Shown: in pieces, positions 34,024 through 49,000 of the stretch
Layout of the letters: every line of letters begins with the position of its first letter
Numbering within the stretch: the first letter of the stretch is position 1
Made by a program: the position numbers and the translations under genes
The notes under the pieces: model-generated
Told to the model about the DNA's origin: nothing
Seen by the model: only the letters and a program-made list of their open reading frames with translations
Databases searched by the model: none
Source of the DNA: Promethearchaeota archaeon
GTDB lineage: Archaea; Asgardarchaeota; Lokiarchaeia; Sigyniarchaeales; SOKP01
Reading direction: 5' to 3'
Assembly: GCA_016926735.1 (NCBI GenBank)
Contig: JAFGOA010000014.1
Span: 1-64,000 of the forward strand
DNA: 64,000 nt

Positions 34024-37000
34024 ATGGAAAAATATAGTGATAAATCAATTGTCTATAATAGGGTATCCTATCTATTTGAAAAAGAAGATAAGAAAAATTT
34101 AGAAGATCTTTCAATAGATCTAAGATTTAAAAACTCTCATCTCTCAATATATATGAATGAATTAAAGGATTCTGAAATTGATCTTAGACCATTTACAAAT
34201 AAACGTCAAATTAAGAATAATCCTATAACAATTTCCTTAGATATTAATCCTCATAAAATAAAGGAATTGCACTCAATTAAAGTTGAATTATTCGATCTTT
34301 ATGATATTATCTCAGGTTATTCAATAACTATCCCTGCAACAGAATTCGCACCCTTTAAAAAATCAATTGAAATCAATATTCCAAGTATCCAACAATATCT
34401 CGACAAAATAAAATTAATTCCTATTTTTAAAAATCCAAATCCAAAGTATAAATTATATTATGATGGATATTATGGTTCTTCTCAATCTAAAAAACAAAAA
34501 CAAAAACAAAAACAAGATCAAACATCTGATATAAGTAGTGATTCTTCTAATGTTTATACTTGGTCTTCAATTTTCTTATTATTAATTCTGAGTGTTATTT
34601 TATTATTTATCAATACACCATATTATCCAATTCCCATTTTATCCATGATTTTACCAATAATTCTATTTTCAAAGAGAGACAACCATCGTAAGTATTTTAT
34701 AACTGCTGTACTTATTTTACTATTTTTAGTCTGCTTTCCAGTAATTTTTACAATAACCCCTCTAACAAATGTAAATTCCCAGAAACCTCATTTTGCAAAA
34801 GTATCATATTCATCAGGACAAAATACTGATGATTTGAATTTTGATACATTACAATATTATAATGAACTTGAGGATCTGGGAAAAATAACGATTAATGATA
34901 TAATCATTTTAAAATCTGAAACCTCCTTATCTCTTGCTCAGAGTTCCCAACAGATAGTAATTCTAATAGCACAAAATAATACAATTATTAATCCAAAATA
35001 TTATGAAAAATCATTTAATTTTAGATCTAATTACATTCAAGGTCCTAAAAAAAAAACAGATATATTAACTATAATAGATCTTAAGGATTATGATTTATTA
35101 CCTGGGGAATATAGACTTACAACATTTCTTTCTGTAAATAATTTCTACGGAGTTCAAAGGTCTGAACTTCTAACCTATAATATCTCCCTTGGAAGAGACG
35201 TATTACATATTGTTGGATCTGATCGATATAAAGAATTAGGGAAATATGGCTCTGTATATACAATTGATAATCAAGATTCTTTTACTACTTTCTATGAAGG
35301 AAGAATCTTAAATTCAGCTGGAATTGGTGTTCAATTAGATAATATGGAATTATATTTAGAAAAGAACAATAGATATCAGAAAATTGCAACAATATCAACT
35401 AATAATCAAGGATATTTTATTTATAATTACACTACAAAAGGATACTTTGAAGTTAATTCTCTTGCGAAAATAGAATTTGGGGGAAATGAGCTATATAATT
35501 CGTTAACACAAGAAGAATATGCTGGTCTTGAACAAAGTATTAGAGGGAAAAGGATCTTCTCTGATTTAAATGGAGATGGATATCCTGAATTTCCATATAC
35601 ATTAGAGGAATTAATAAATGCATTAAACAATGCAAATCCCATAGAAATTCTATCCTTTTTCACAGAATTCAACGAGATGAGTGGAGCTTATGTGTATGAT
35701 TCAATATTAAATTATCAAGGAGAAGTATTTGGAAATGTTAATTTAAATATAGAGGGAATTCGAGATAGTGGAGCACGATTTGATGGTCTAGGAGATAAGA
35801 TCTATACAAATTCAGAATTTAAAATGGGTGATGTTAATCATGATGGGAAAATTGATATTCTCGACGCTCTTATTACCGCCCAAAATTATGTGGGGCTAAA
35901 TCCAGAACCATTTTATCCAGAACAAGCAGATGTAAACGGAGATAATAATATAGATATTCTTGATTCATTGCAAATTGCTCAATATTATGTAGGACTAATA
36001 ACTGAATTTCCTAATTCAGATCCTTCAGAAATTACCTATGATAATTATGATTATATTAATTTCGGTGATATTCTCAGTAGTGATTTAGCTTATAATGATG
36101 AATTTGGACTCTCATTATGGATAAATCCAAGCAAATTTTCTTCTAATTTAAGCGAACATGGGGTAAAGAATTGTTTCTTCTCCAAAGGTGAAAATCTAGA
36201 GATTGGATTTAACGAAAGTGGGTATTTAATGGTCTATTTGAATACAAATAATATCGAAACCATTACATATTTTGGTCAGGAAAACTCAATTCAAAAGAAT
36301 TTATGGAATTATATAGCAATTCGCTTTGAAATGGGAGATGTTGATGCTCTTATCCAAGATTCTTGGTATTTAACTGATATATACGATTCTGAGCCTTGGA
36401 TAAATTATGTATCATTAGATTTGAGTGGGGATCTTATTATAGGGGCAGAAATCAATACTTTCAGCTGTTTTGGAGGAATTATAGATGAGCTAAAGATTTA
36501 TCGAGAAGCACCTTTACATTCAGAATTAGAGGAGACCATTTATTCTATATTGAGAATTGATAGTGCGACAGCATATAACTTTCAAGATAACAATTGGCAA
36601 GATATAACTAATGGTGAAATAATTGATGAATATATTCTATTTGAATGTAATAAAAGCAGAGATTCACTTGCTATTATAGAAAAAGTAGAATTCTATCTTT
36701 CAAATACTCCTTTAGATTATAATAATATCATAATTGATCAATGGAAACTCATAAAAGAATTTCATTATGACGCAAATAACTATAAATATATGTTGGATAT
36801 AAGAGATATTCCTGATGGTGACTGGTATTTTATAATAAAAGCAATAGATAATAGAAATAATGAGATTTTTAAAACATGTGAAGTATTAGAAAATGATATT
36901 TATTTTACAATTAGCAATTTTCAAGATAATATAAATTTCATATATCTAGGATATAATGACAAGATTAATTATAATTCACAAATAGGTTTAACAATAGATC

Positions 37001-40000
37001 CTTTATTTGAAAATTATGTTGAATCACTTGATTTATTTATCAATTTTTCTGGATCTGTAGAAAAAATAAATCTAAATCCAATATCCTTTGATAAAATTAT
37101 ACAAAATAATTATCTAATTAGTTTAAATGATATTTCAGATTGGATTGAACAGATGAGCTTACTTCCTAATGAATATGATGTGTCATTTATCGTTAAAGGG
37201 TATTTTGATTTCAACCAATTTGGAGAATATGAATATACATATAACCTCAGCTCAACGATATTAGATATAAAATCCCCTGTAATATCAATTATAGAGAGTG
37301 GGTATAGTCTTGAGTTTGGAAAGACCTATACTGCTACAGACAATAATCAAATTACATTTGGAATCACATCTCTTGAGGATGATTTTAAAAAAGTAGAAAT
37401 TTATTATCGTTATGATAAAACGTCTCAGCAGGATGAGTGGATATTTTATAAAACAATTATTCCTCAGCAAATCCCTTTTGATATATCCTTTAATATAGCT
37501 AATCTCAAGGATGATAAAATATATCTACGCTTTAAAATTATCGATAACTTGGGAAATTCAAGAGATCTAATCAATGAAAATAATTGGATAGAGAAAGATC
37601 AAAACAACCATGATTTTATAGTGAATGGATTAGATGAAAATGCAATATATTCACTTGATTCAGGTAATATGATAGATATTGCTCCAGTAATACATCCCTA
37701 CGATAATGATATAACAAAAGTAATTATTACAACAGAATATGAATCATTTAGCTTAAACAATGTGTATATTGATCATAATAGCATCTATTTTTCAGACATT
37801 AATGAAGATATTAAACTAAATGCTGTTTTCTATACAATTTTTGGAAATAAAATCACTTCAATTCCAATAAAAGTACAACTTTTCCAAAATAATAATCTTA
37901 TTTCGTCAAAAATATTTTCCATAATCGCTACAGGAATGTATTTTTCAGAAATTATATCGATTTCAGATGTGATTATTAATCCTGAAGTCAATATTCCCAA
38001 TAATAATATAAATATGAGATTTACTACTTCAAAGAAGACATATAATAATTCATATGGAATTCCCTATATTGTAGGTTCTACTTCTCCCAATTTGCAGATA
38101 TATAATGATAATAATGAATTAGTTGATATTATAGATTTAAATCCAAATATTGATGGATATAGAAGTGCTTCCTACTCAAATATTAATATTAGAAATAATT
38201 ATTTTGAAATTTCATACCCAACAAATCTATTATATGAAGAGGACATATGTTCAATAGATAAGCTAATTATTGGTGGTATTGAATATGACTTCTCGCAATA
38301 CTTTAATAATGAAAATATCATTATAAAATTAGAGTCTCAAACTATATTAGATGGATTTTATGATAATGCTAATCCAATAAAGATTATATATAGTTATGTA
38401 TCATCTAATAAATTGAATCAATATGATGGTAGCTATGATTTTAAGACGATACCACAAGGAAACTACACATTCATTGGAGAGTTTTTAGATTTATCAGGAA
38501 AGCGCTCATATTATAAAATTGATAATTATAAGATTGATTTCCAAGAACCTCAAATCTATAGACAATTTAGAAACGGAATCTCAATAAATCCAAAATCACA
38601 TCCAAGTTTATCATTTATAATTTTGGATGCCTCAGAGATTATTAATTATTCATTTAACCAATCTCTAGAAGGATATTGGATAAAAGAAGGTAGTCTCTAT
38701 ACTTTTTATATAGATGAAAATATAAATCTCCCTGATGGGTATTATAATATTGAACTGAGTTTCGAAGATGCTAATAATTTCCTAAGTTCAATTGTATTTA
38801 GCATATTTATCGATACTCAAGCTCCTAAACCTAAGATTATAAAAAATGATTATGAGTACTTCAAGGGGCTCTATCACGTATATCTTGAGATTGAAGATGA
38901 TTCTATTTGTGAGCTTTATTTAGATAAAGTAGTTGATTCTCAAGGAATAATATTTGATAAGATTATACAATCAGTAATAAAGAAAAATGATACTGCTTGG
39001 GATTTAGTATTTGATACTTCACAACTCCCTGATGGCGTTTACAATCTAACATTTATCGTAATTGATCAAGCTGGAAATATGCTGAATTTTAATATAAACG
39101 ACAGAGTTTTTGATAACACTTCCCCTCAAGTTGAATCTATCTATAGAGAATGTGAAATCGAAAATCTACTTTATTTCTCAGAAGAATTAAGTGATACTAA
39201 TTACTTAAGTGAGCAAGAATATATTTTCATAAAGTCAGTGGATAAAATCTTCGGAAAAACTAATATTGTGGAACTATATTATACGGACCCTCTAGAAGAG
39301 CATAATTTAACAATAGCGGAAGATCTTAATCTTGAAACATTACTATATAAGGTAATAGGATATTCAAATCCAATTATCTATGATGTAGGAGATATATATA
39401 ACATCCAGAAAATAACGATTGGAGGGATAGAAGTTAATGATTTTTCAATTATACAAAAAGAGGGAGAGCTATTTTTAAAAATAGGAGAAGAATATCGCTA
39501 CTTATTAACATCAAGTAATGCAAATAAAATAACAGCTCAATTATACACTATAAATTCCAATAAATTAGAGCTTGTTTATAATAATTTAGACCAAATTTGG
39601 CAATTAAAATCACCTAATTCTGATTATTTTAATATATCTTCACATATTTTAATATCAGAAGGACAGACCTTTCTTTTCTGGTTTGAATTACAAGATAATT
39701 TAACAAACACTTTTATCACTAAAAAATATAAAGGTATTTTAGATAATGAATTAGAATTAACAGAAGAAAAGAGCCTTTTTGAATGGAATTTCAGAACTAA
39801 TCCTGATAATCAGGGAATAATGATCTTAGGTTCACCAGATCCAATGTATAGTATAATTAATATCAATCACACACTAATAGAACATGATGTATTTAAAGTC
39901 TATATCTATGGATCTGAAAATAATATAGACTTTTCCTTATTAGGAAGAGCATATTTTAACGGAGATAATATTTGGACTCTTTACTGGGATTATACACATA

Positions 40001-43000
40001 ATTCCATTATCCATACATTACCAAAAGATTATTATATTCAAGTAGTTGTACTTGATAGAGCGTATAATTCAATATCTCAAATAGAGTCTATAAAAATCTT
40101 AGATTATCAAAAGCTTGAACTTGTCGCAGAAATGACTTTTGGAGATATTTTAGAGTATAATCCGTCTATTCCACATAGTATTGAAGAATTTTCGACTAAA
40201 ATAAAGGAATTTTTTGGAACAGCTGATTTATGGACTATTATATCTGAGTATTATGATACTGAATATGAAGAATGGATACCATTAGCAACAGAGACAACCC
40301 AAATTAATATTCAAGGAGAGTATGCGGATTATTCTATAACATGGGATATCTCTGAGGACATAAAATTCCTTGATTCAATGGGATCACTAAACTATGAGTA
40401 TCTACCCATGCAAATAACAGACATCAAAGCAACAGAAATTTGGGGCTCTTGGGGTGTATTTAATTCATTTAACCAATGGCAACCATTATTATTGAAAAAT
40501 AACAGTGATTACTTAGATATCAATATTTATAGTTTTGATAAATCCTTGGGATGGATATTAAATACATCGTTAAGCACAGAGATCCAAATTCCTTATGTTG
40601 ATAATTCTACATTCAAGCTATTTGATATTGATAATGATGGTATTTGGGAAATAATTCGATTTACAAAGACAAGTTTAGATATTATCTACTTAAATAATAG
40701 TGTCTGGAATATAAAAGAAAATGTCCTAGACAATCAAAATAATGTTTATTTAACATTTGATATAATATATGATAAGATATGTCAAAGCTCTACTCTTTTA
40801 TTAGTTCAACAGGAAGGATCTTTCTATACTTTATATAAATATAATCTCAACTCATCTTTCTCAATAATAAGTCAATCAACTACTCAAATAATTGGAAATT
40901 TTATCCCAACATCCATAAATATTGTTGAAAATTTTGTCTTTACAGACAGAAAAGAAATAATTGTAGGGGGATTTTACTCTCATAATTTCAGTTCAAATCT
41001 TTATATTTATAACAATGAGAACTTAGAGTTCAAAAACTGTATTTTTGAAAATATCTTAGGAGTAATTGATATCATTGAGTATATGATGATAAATGGAATT
41101 CCTACTATAATTCTAGGGATTAATCAAATATCAATTGGTAATAAAGATTTAGTAATTTCACTACAATATAATTATCAATTAGATGATTGGATCAAATATG
41201 AGCTGTCCGAAATTGATGAAATCTCATTTAAAATATTTGATCTAATGTCAATAAATAATAATATTATTATTTCTGCTAATTCAGGAATTTTTAAGGCAAA
41301 AATCGAGAATAATATTGATAATAAGATTGTTTACAATCCAAGTCTGATAGCTACAGAGACTTTTACTAAAAGTGATCTTGCTCCTGAATTTAATCCAATA
41401 ATTGAGGTTAATCATTCTCCAATATCAGAAATAACAAAAGTATTGTATAAAATAAATGATACATGGAATATCCTTGAAAAAGAAAAATATTATTATTCAC
41501 CTTTTGAAGTAAAATTGCTCTTATCTGATATTTGGGAGTTTTTAGGAGAAATAAAGATTATATATAAGTATGATTCAAAATCTGATGAACAAAAGCAAAA
41601 GCTTGATACTACCTTTGAAATATTACATGGATCTTCCAATAAAGAGCAAATATCTGCGTCAAGCACTTTTATAAATGAGTATCCTCAACCCTTACTCTAT
41701 TTAAATCCTACTACAGATTATAGTTCTGATAATGCTGATTGGATAGAATTAAGACACGAGTGGAATGAAAGGGGAATAAATTATAGATATACCCCTATTC
41801 AATCAGAGTACAATGTAGCTAATTTTGCTCAGGTATATACCCCATTTTCAAAAAATACAATTCTTAGTATTGATGAGAATTTTCAAATAGATCTTAGTTC
41901 AAATGATGATATTGGAGAAATTATTGCTGTAAAAGGTATATATTATGGAGGTGAAAATCAAGCATATCACTATCCAATATTTGATTATGAACTCTTAGGT
42001 AATGATATATTATCACTTAAAAAGTGTAATACACGATCATTATATAAAAAAATATCAATAGACTATATTCCTCAAATAGAGTTAGTACAATTACCTCAAT
42101 TTAATGAATTTTGGTTTTTACCAAACACTTCTAGAAGTCTTGAAGAGCCTTACTATGTATGTAATGTTATGGATGATGTAAATGTTTATAAAGACTTTAT
42201 TCATCAAAAAGGAGATAATGATTATATAATTGGATATAATGAATATGGAATGTATATTAATTTTACAAATGAGATTAATCCTATAGGAATCCCAAAGGGA
42301 TCAGTATATTATGCAAAAAATAATACTAATTATTCAACAAAAATCTCAATGAAAGATTATGCGATTTATCCATATGAAATTATAGACAAGAAGGATGAGT
42401 TAATTGGAGGAAAATTAATTATAACCCTTAAAGCAGGATTAAATGATATTTTATATGCTGAATTATCCCAGATGATACATGATTCATTTGATATAACAAT
42501 TAGTCTTTATCTATTGGACTCTAATAAACAAAGAACCTTTATTCATTCAATTAAAAAGACTTTAGGCTCTAATATTGGATTCTTATTGCGAAATATAGAA
42601 ATATCTCTCAATGAAAATACCCTTTCAAATGGAGAATTAGAGTTATTAAAACAGTCTGTAGCTATTGATTCTGAAAATGATCTATTAGTCTCTTTTGAAA
42701 CTTCATTGGATAATCTAAAGGTTAATGCTGAAATAATCAAAGGTCATTATGCACAGGAAATAATTGATATTTCCTTTGAACCAAAAATACTTAGCTCTGC
42801 TCAGATTTATAATGGAATACCAATCAATCAAACTTATGTAAACGTACCTCAAGACAATATACAATTAGAATTGATAAATAGATCTCTATACCAATTTAAT
42901 TCTGAAAGTCTAAATTATGATTATGAAATTACCATTCAATCATTAAAGGCTGAAAATCTTAAAATTGATGAAAATGATTACGAATTTAATGAAGATGAGA

Positions 43001-46000
43001 AGACTATAAGACTTCAGAATGAGTGGACGGGATATAGTGGATTAATAACCGCAAATATTACATATAAAGCGTTTAATTGGGATAGAAATAAGATATCAAC
43101 AGAACCAATTATATTTAATTTTAATGGAAATTTCATCAATAAAACTACGCAATTTTTAGAACTTGAGGTATCATTTGATAATAAGGGAGTACCTGGATTT
43201 GAATCATATGCTTTTGATTCAGAAGGTAGATTGTCTTTAAATGCTGAGTCAAAAGATCCAAATCTCATAAAAAGTTATTTTTATAATTTTAGATTGAAAA
43301 AGTGGGAGAAAACTGAATTTATTGTATATACAAAAATTTCAGGTAAAGAAGGTAATAGCTTACCAATATATTCTTATGTCTTTGATAGGACTGCTATAAC
43401 ATTTGAGGATTATTTCAATCAAGTTAATGAAAATAATTTTGAATTACAAGTAATATTTATTGTAGAATGTGAAATAGAAGCGTTCTATCTATCGAGAATT
43501 TCATATAATATTCAATCTATAAATCCAAAAGTATATTATAGCCCTCCTCAGAATGAAGTAGAAAATACACTTGAAGTTCAATTTGATGTAGATTTAACTA
43601 ATTATTTTAATAATCCAGATATTTATATCAATCAAATAAAGATCACTTTAGATTATTTAGCATCGCTAAATTTGGATAATTCAGAAGACTTTATTCAAAA
43701 TGCATTAGTTCAAGAAACACATGGAGTATATGTTCTAAATAAATATCTTGAGTATCAAGAGACTAATCTTGAACAAAATCATCTCTTTCTCTCTAAAGAT
43801 GATCTAAAAGATATAATTATCTATAATTCAGAAGCAAACCTTTATTATCTTAGAATAAAAGTTAGCTATAGTTATTCTCTACTTCTTTATATGAATTTAG
43901 GAGATATTTTAGGAGAAATTAGATCTTCTCTTCAATTATTGAAATATGACTTGTCTCTTTCATTTACTCATTTCAAAATGGAAAGAATCTCAGCATTTAA
44001 TAATAATATACCTTTTGAATTACAAGAAATTATTATTCCAGATTATATCCAATCAGGCAGTCAAATATTCACTCAAAATAATTATCTTAATAATTGTATT
44101 GGAATTTTTAACGGTTTTCTCAAGAAAAGTAAAACAAAACAACGATTAATGCTTAGACAAAATCTTTATTATAGAGTAAAGGATTTTGGTATCGATCACC
44201 AAATACTATTAGATCAAAGATATAATGATTTTCAATTCCAAATCACAAAACCAGTTGGAGCTTTATTGTCACCCTCAGAGATATATATTTCAAATGAAGA
44301 ATTATTTAGAGTAATAACATCCTCAGACATATCAAAAGCAGAATTATATGTTATAAATGATCAAGAACAGGATGAATATATTGGAGAATTGACTCCTTCT
44401 GAATCGGAAGAAAATATCTATGAATATAATTGGCAATCAATACAGCAAGATACTAATTCCCAAACAGGAGATAATATCAAAATAAAGATAATTCTTACAG
44501 ATCTTTTGCAAAATACAAATAGCTATGGATATAGTCTTCTTGCAAAATATGAACTTGATAAGCCTGAAATATTAATTTGTAATGGGACTGAGAATTATGA
44601 ATACACATTAACAAATCCATTTACAGAAATTCGATTCAAAAATTCAGAAAATAAGCTTTTAGCTTATTGGAATTTTGAGGAAGGGTGGGGAAATATGGTA
44701 TATGATGCTCTTGAAGGCACAGACGGAACTTTAATTAATATGGAAAATGTTAATTGGGCTACAGGTATAATCGGTAATTATAGTTTATATTTTGATGGAA
44801 TTAATGATTACATTAGAACAAATGTAAATCCAAATATCAATTTTAGAACTAGCGATTTCTCGATTAGTCTATGGGTAAATCCTGAAAACGTTCAATCCTC
44901 AACATTATTCTCGAGTATGGGAGATGTAAATATCTCGCTTCAATTAATAAACAATCAACCTTATTTCGAAATTATAGATAATGATGGAGACTTCCTTTCC
45001 AGAAGTATAGATATTCAATTAGAAATTAATCAGTGGTATCATCTTATTTTTACTTGGAATGGAGAGGAAATAACAGCATACATAGATAGAGCAATAAATC
45101 AAACAGCTCAATTAGGAGATGGTAATTTAATAGGCGATCTAAGTACCAATGCTCCTATTTATATTGGAGGTAATGAGAATCCAATAAATCAATATCAAGG
45201 ACTTATGGATGAAATAATGCTGTTTGATTTTGAGCTAAATACAGATGAAATTGATTACTTATTTTATAGGAATGAATTTCAGGAGGTTATTTCTGAATCT
45301 AAATGGTGGGAAATAGAAAATGATAATATAGAAGGTGGAGTAATTACAGGAGAGAATTGGCAAGAGGGAAAAGTAGGAGAACAATCATTTCAGTTTAATT
45401 CCCATTCAAATTCTCCTGAAATCAACGATTTTAATATATTTGATGGACAATCAACTCAAACAGGAAACTTAGAGAGCACTAAAGATAATAAAGGTATAGA
45501 TTTAACATCTACAGAAACATCATTTAATTATGATTTCTCAGATAATAGAAGAATTTGGGAATATGATCAAATACTATGGGATGAGGACTTTACAGTATTT
45601 GACTCCTCTTATATGAATTATATCTCAAATCCTAATTATGGAAGCTTATTTGAAATAACCAACAACTTAAATATGTTTAATAGATTTCCAACAGCTTCAA
45701 CTAATATAAACTGGAATGATTGGACCGATTTTAACTATAATAATTATTATACAACTTCAAATTGGGATCAAAATGGAGCTTTATCTTCTGAATTAAGACA
45801 ATTTAATTATGATTCAGCACAAGGAAATGATTTAATATTTACTCAGAATAAGGGTATGTGGGATAATCAATGTGGTCTAGAAGATGTTGGAGGAGATAAA
45901 GCAACCTTTTCCTCAACAGACTTAGATTTACAGGATGTAGAACGGTTTTCTCAAGATTTTGAGAATGGGGATTTTACAAATATTTCATATCCAGATTTTT

Positions 46001-49000
46001 ACAATAAAAATTTTGCTTATGATACTAATAGAATTTATTTAGAAAATCAATATCCTGAAATTCATTCTCAAGAGGATTGGATAGATTGGAGTCTAGATAG
46101 TAATTCACAATTTTCAACTTCCTCATGGAATCCAAGCACCCAAAAATTAAATTCTGATTTAAGATTACGACCAAGTCTAAGTAATCCTATTTATGCATCA
46201 TCAACTAATATCAATAAAGCAACAGATGCATTTGTACATTGGGATTTTGCTCATCAACCTGGTACTGGATGGTGGCAAAATGGATTTCTTTTTTATAATC
46301 AAATTGCTAAAGGACTCCATCCTAAAGCAAATTATGATGCTCTAGCTGTATATCCAGATCAACCGAATTTAGAAGAGCCAAAACATGGTTATACAAGGAA
46401 ATTTGAGTATAGTTTAGAATTTGAAGGGGATCTTTATGATGACCATGTAAAAACGGGAATGTCGATAAAGGATTTTGCAATAGGTCCTTTTTCTATATGT
46501 TCTTGGGTATATTCTAATGTACCTTATAACGATCATCGTTGGAATACTATTATTGGTGAAGATTCTGGAGGAGATTTCAATTTGGCTCAAATAGATCGTG
46601 AAGGAGATGGAACTTTCCGTGTACATATAGATGGTATTATTGAATCTACTGAGATTCCATGTCCACGACTTCCAGGATGGCATTTGATCAGTTTAGTTTT
46701 TGATGGGAATAATATAAAACTTTATACAAATAATGTACTTCGAGGAACACTTCCAACCTCATTCTCTCCTGAGAATTTATCAAAAGGGAAAATAAGAATA
46801 GGTGGAAGAAGTGTCTTGGGTGAGAGCTGGGACGGGTATATTGATGAGGTAATGATTTTCAGACACGCTCTTTCTGATTATGATATTAATTGGTTATATA
46901 CATATCCAACGTGGGAATCCATCATTTATCAAGATAAATCTAAAATAAATGAAAAAGATGGAATTGGTCTGATCTTAGAAAAGACCTTGGATGTTCAAAA
47001 ACTTATTCCAAATGGATCAAGAGTATTTGAATATCAAGGAGAATCAGGTCATACCTATGATACTCAAGCAGACAATTGGTGGGAAGATGTAGATGCTTTA
47101 TATAATCAATATGGAACATGGGCGGGTTCATCAGGACCTGCAACAGTTTGGACAAATGAATATGTGACTGCTCAAATAGAATCTGGAAATATTAATCAAT
47201 ATTGGGAAAGAACAGATATTCTATTAGATATAAGTGCTCTATTAACACCCGCAGATGAAGTGGGCTATTTTGCGATTTATGATTATAGTGATTCAACTTA
47301 TAAACAGATTTTTCGAATTACAAGTAATGATGGTTATGATATCTATTGGGACAAGTTTAACAGAATTCAAATAAATTCCCATGATAATTCTGTTATTGAT
47401 CCAATAAATTCGAATGGAGATATGGAATTTTATTTCCATAATAAAGCTTGGGATTTTTGGAGTTTAGATTCAACTGTAAGAGTCCTAATGAATCAATTTC
47501 TCATTTTTAACTATGTTCGACAAATTGAAAGTGAGATTAATTTTAATTTTGGAGATGCTTTAGATGGCGAAAACGATTATTTCTTATCTTTTGCTGGAAA
47601 ATGTGATGCAGGAACAGCCTCTTTACAAGTTAATGATAATAATGTACTAAATATAGGTTCTGGGAGTTGGACCGAAGAGACAGATATTTACTTAGAGAAT
47701 CCAACCTCCATATCTATCAATTTGGATTCATATGAAACAAATAATATAGAAATAGATTACATTTTTCTTAAGAAAGCTGTCCCTACTGATGATTATTTTG
47801 CAGAATTAAAAAAAGAAACTGATTTTAAAGGATTCTTAAATAGATATGATGATTATGATATTTATGATAAAAATTTTGAAATGAATGTTGAATTTGAATA
47901 TAGATTTAATGTTAATGATGAATTATGGTCAGAAGCAAGTATAGCCGAATTTTATCTATATGATAATTATTATAATATTTTTATAAATGATAATCAATGG
48001 CACACCTTAAATGATCATATTATATTTAATTCTGATTCCCAACCATATCTTAACATGACTTTTATTATTGCTAACGGATTGTTAGAACTTAGAAATATGA
48101 AATATCATGTAAGATTTCTATGTAAAGAATCATTTCAAGAAAATTGTATCCTACAACAATCATATATTATATCTGAACAAGTTTCAGACTATTTGCCCCC
48201 AGACACTTATGCAACGTATCGTCAGGATTATGGTTATTTTTTTATAGAAATAGATTATGATTTCAAAACACTCGATGATGGAAATAATTATAGACTCTAT
48301 AATACATCTAATATATACAAGTTTGGAATTGGAATTGATATCCTCAGTGATGGTGTCTGGTTAGATACACAATGGAAGCATCTTAGTAATAACAATTATA
48401 CAGGAATGCTCTCCTTTGATGTAAGGTCATTTTTGAATAATAATTCTTATCTTACTTTTGAAGCATTTAATATTACAATTGCTTTAGCAGGTCTGAGTTC
48501 TTGCGAGATAAACAGAATTTCTCTAATAGAAAGAGCAGATGAAGTGCATCAAAAATCAGAAGTTGATTATTATATGACTCTCTCTCTTTTTGAACATAAT
48601 TATAATAATATATATGATACTTTAGAGCATTTAAATATTACATTTAATGCATATTCTAATGTAACCTTTTCTGATGGCTATTCAGATGCATTTAAGTTTG
48701 ACTTATTGGTTTACAATGTCAGACATTCTCAATGGGAATCAATAGTAGATGTGGTAAAATTACTTCCTAAAGACGGATTCTGGGAAGCAATAGATGCTGA
48801 AGAATATATTAACTCAACAGGACATATCTCGTTTCAAATAAAAGCTCATATATTATATTATTTTGAATATGAGATTTATTTAGATCAATTCCGTATTGAA
48901 TGTGAATGGATAAGAAATGGAGGGTTCAATTACTCAACTCTTTCATGTGAATTTACGGATACTTTTCTGAATATTTTTGATAATGAAGAAGGATTTGATA

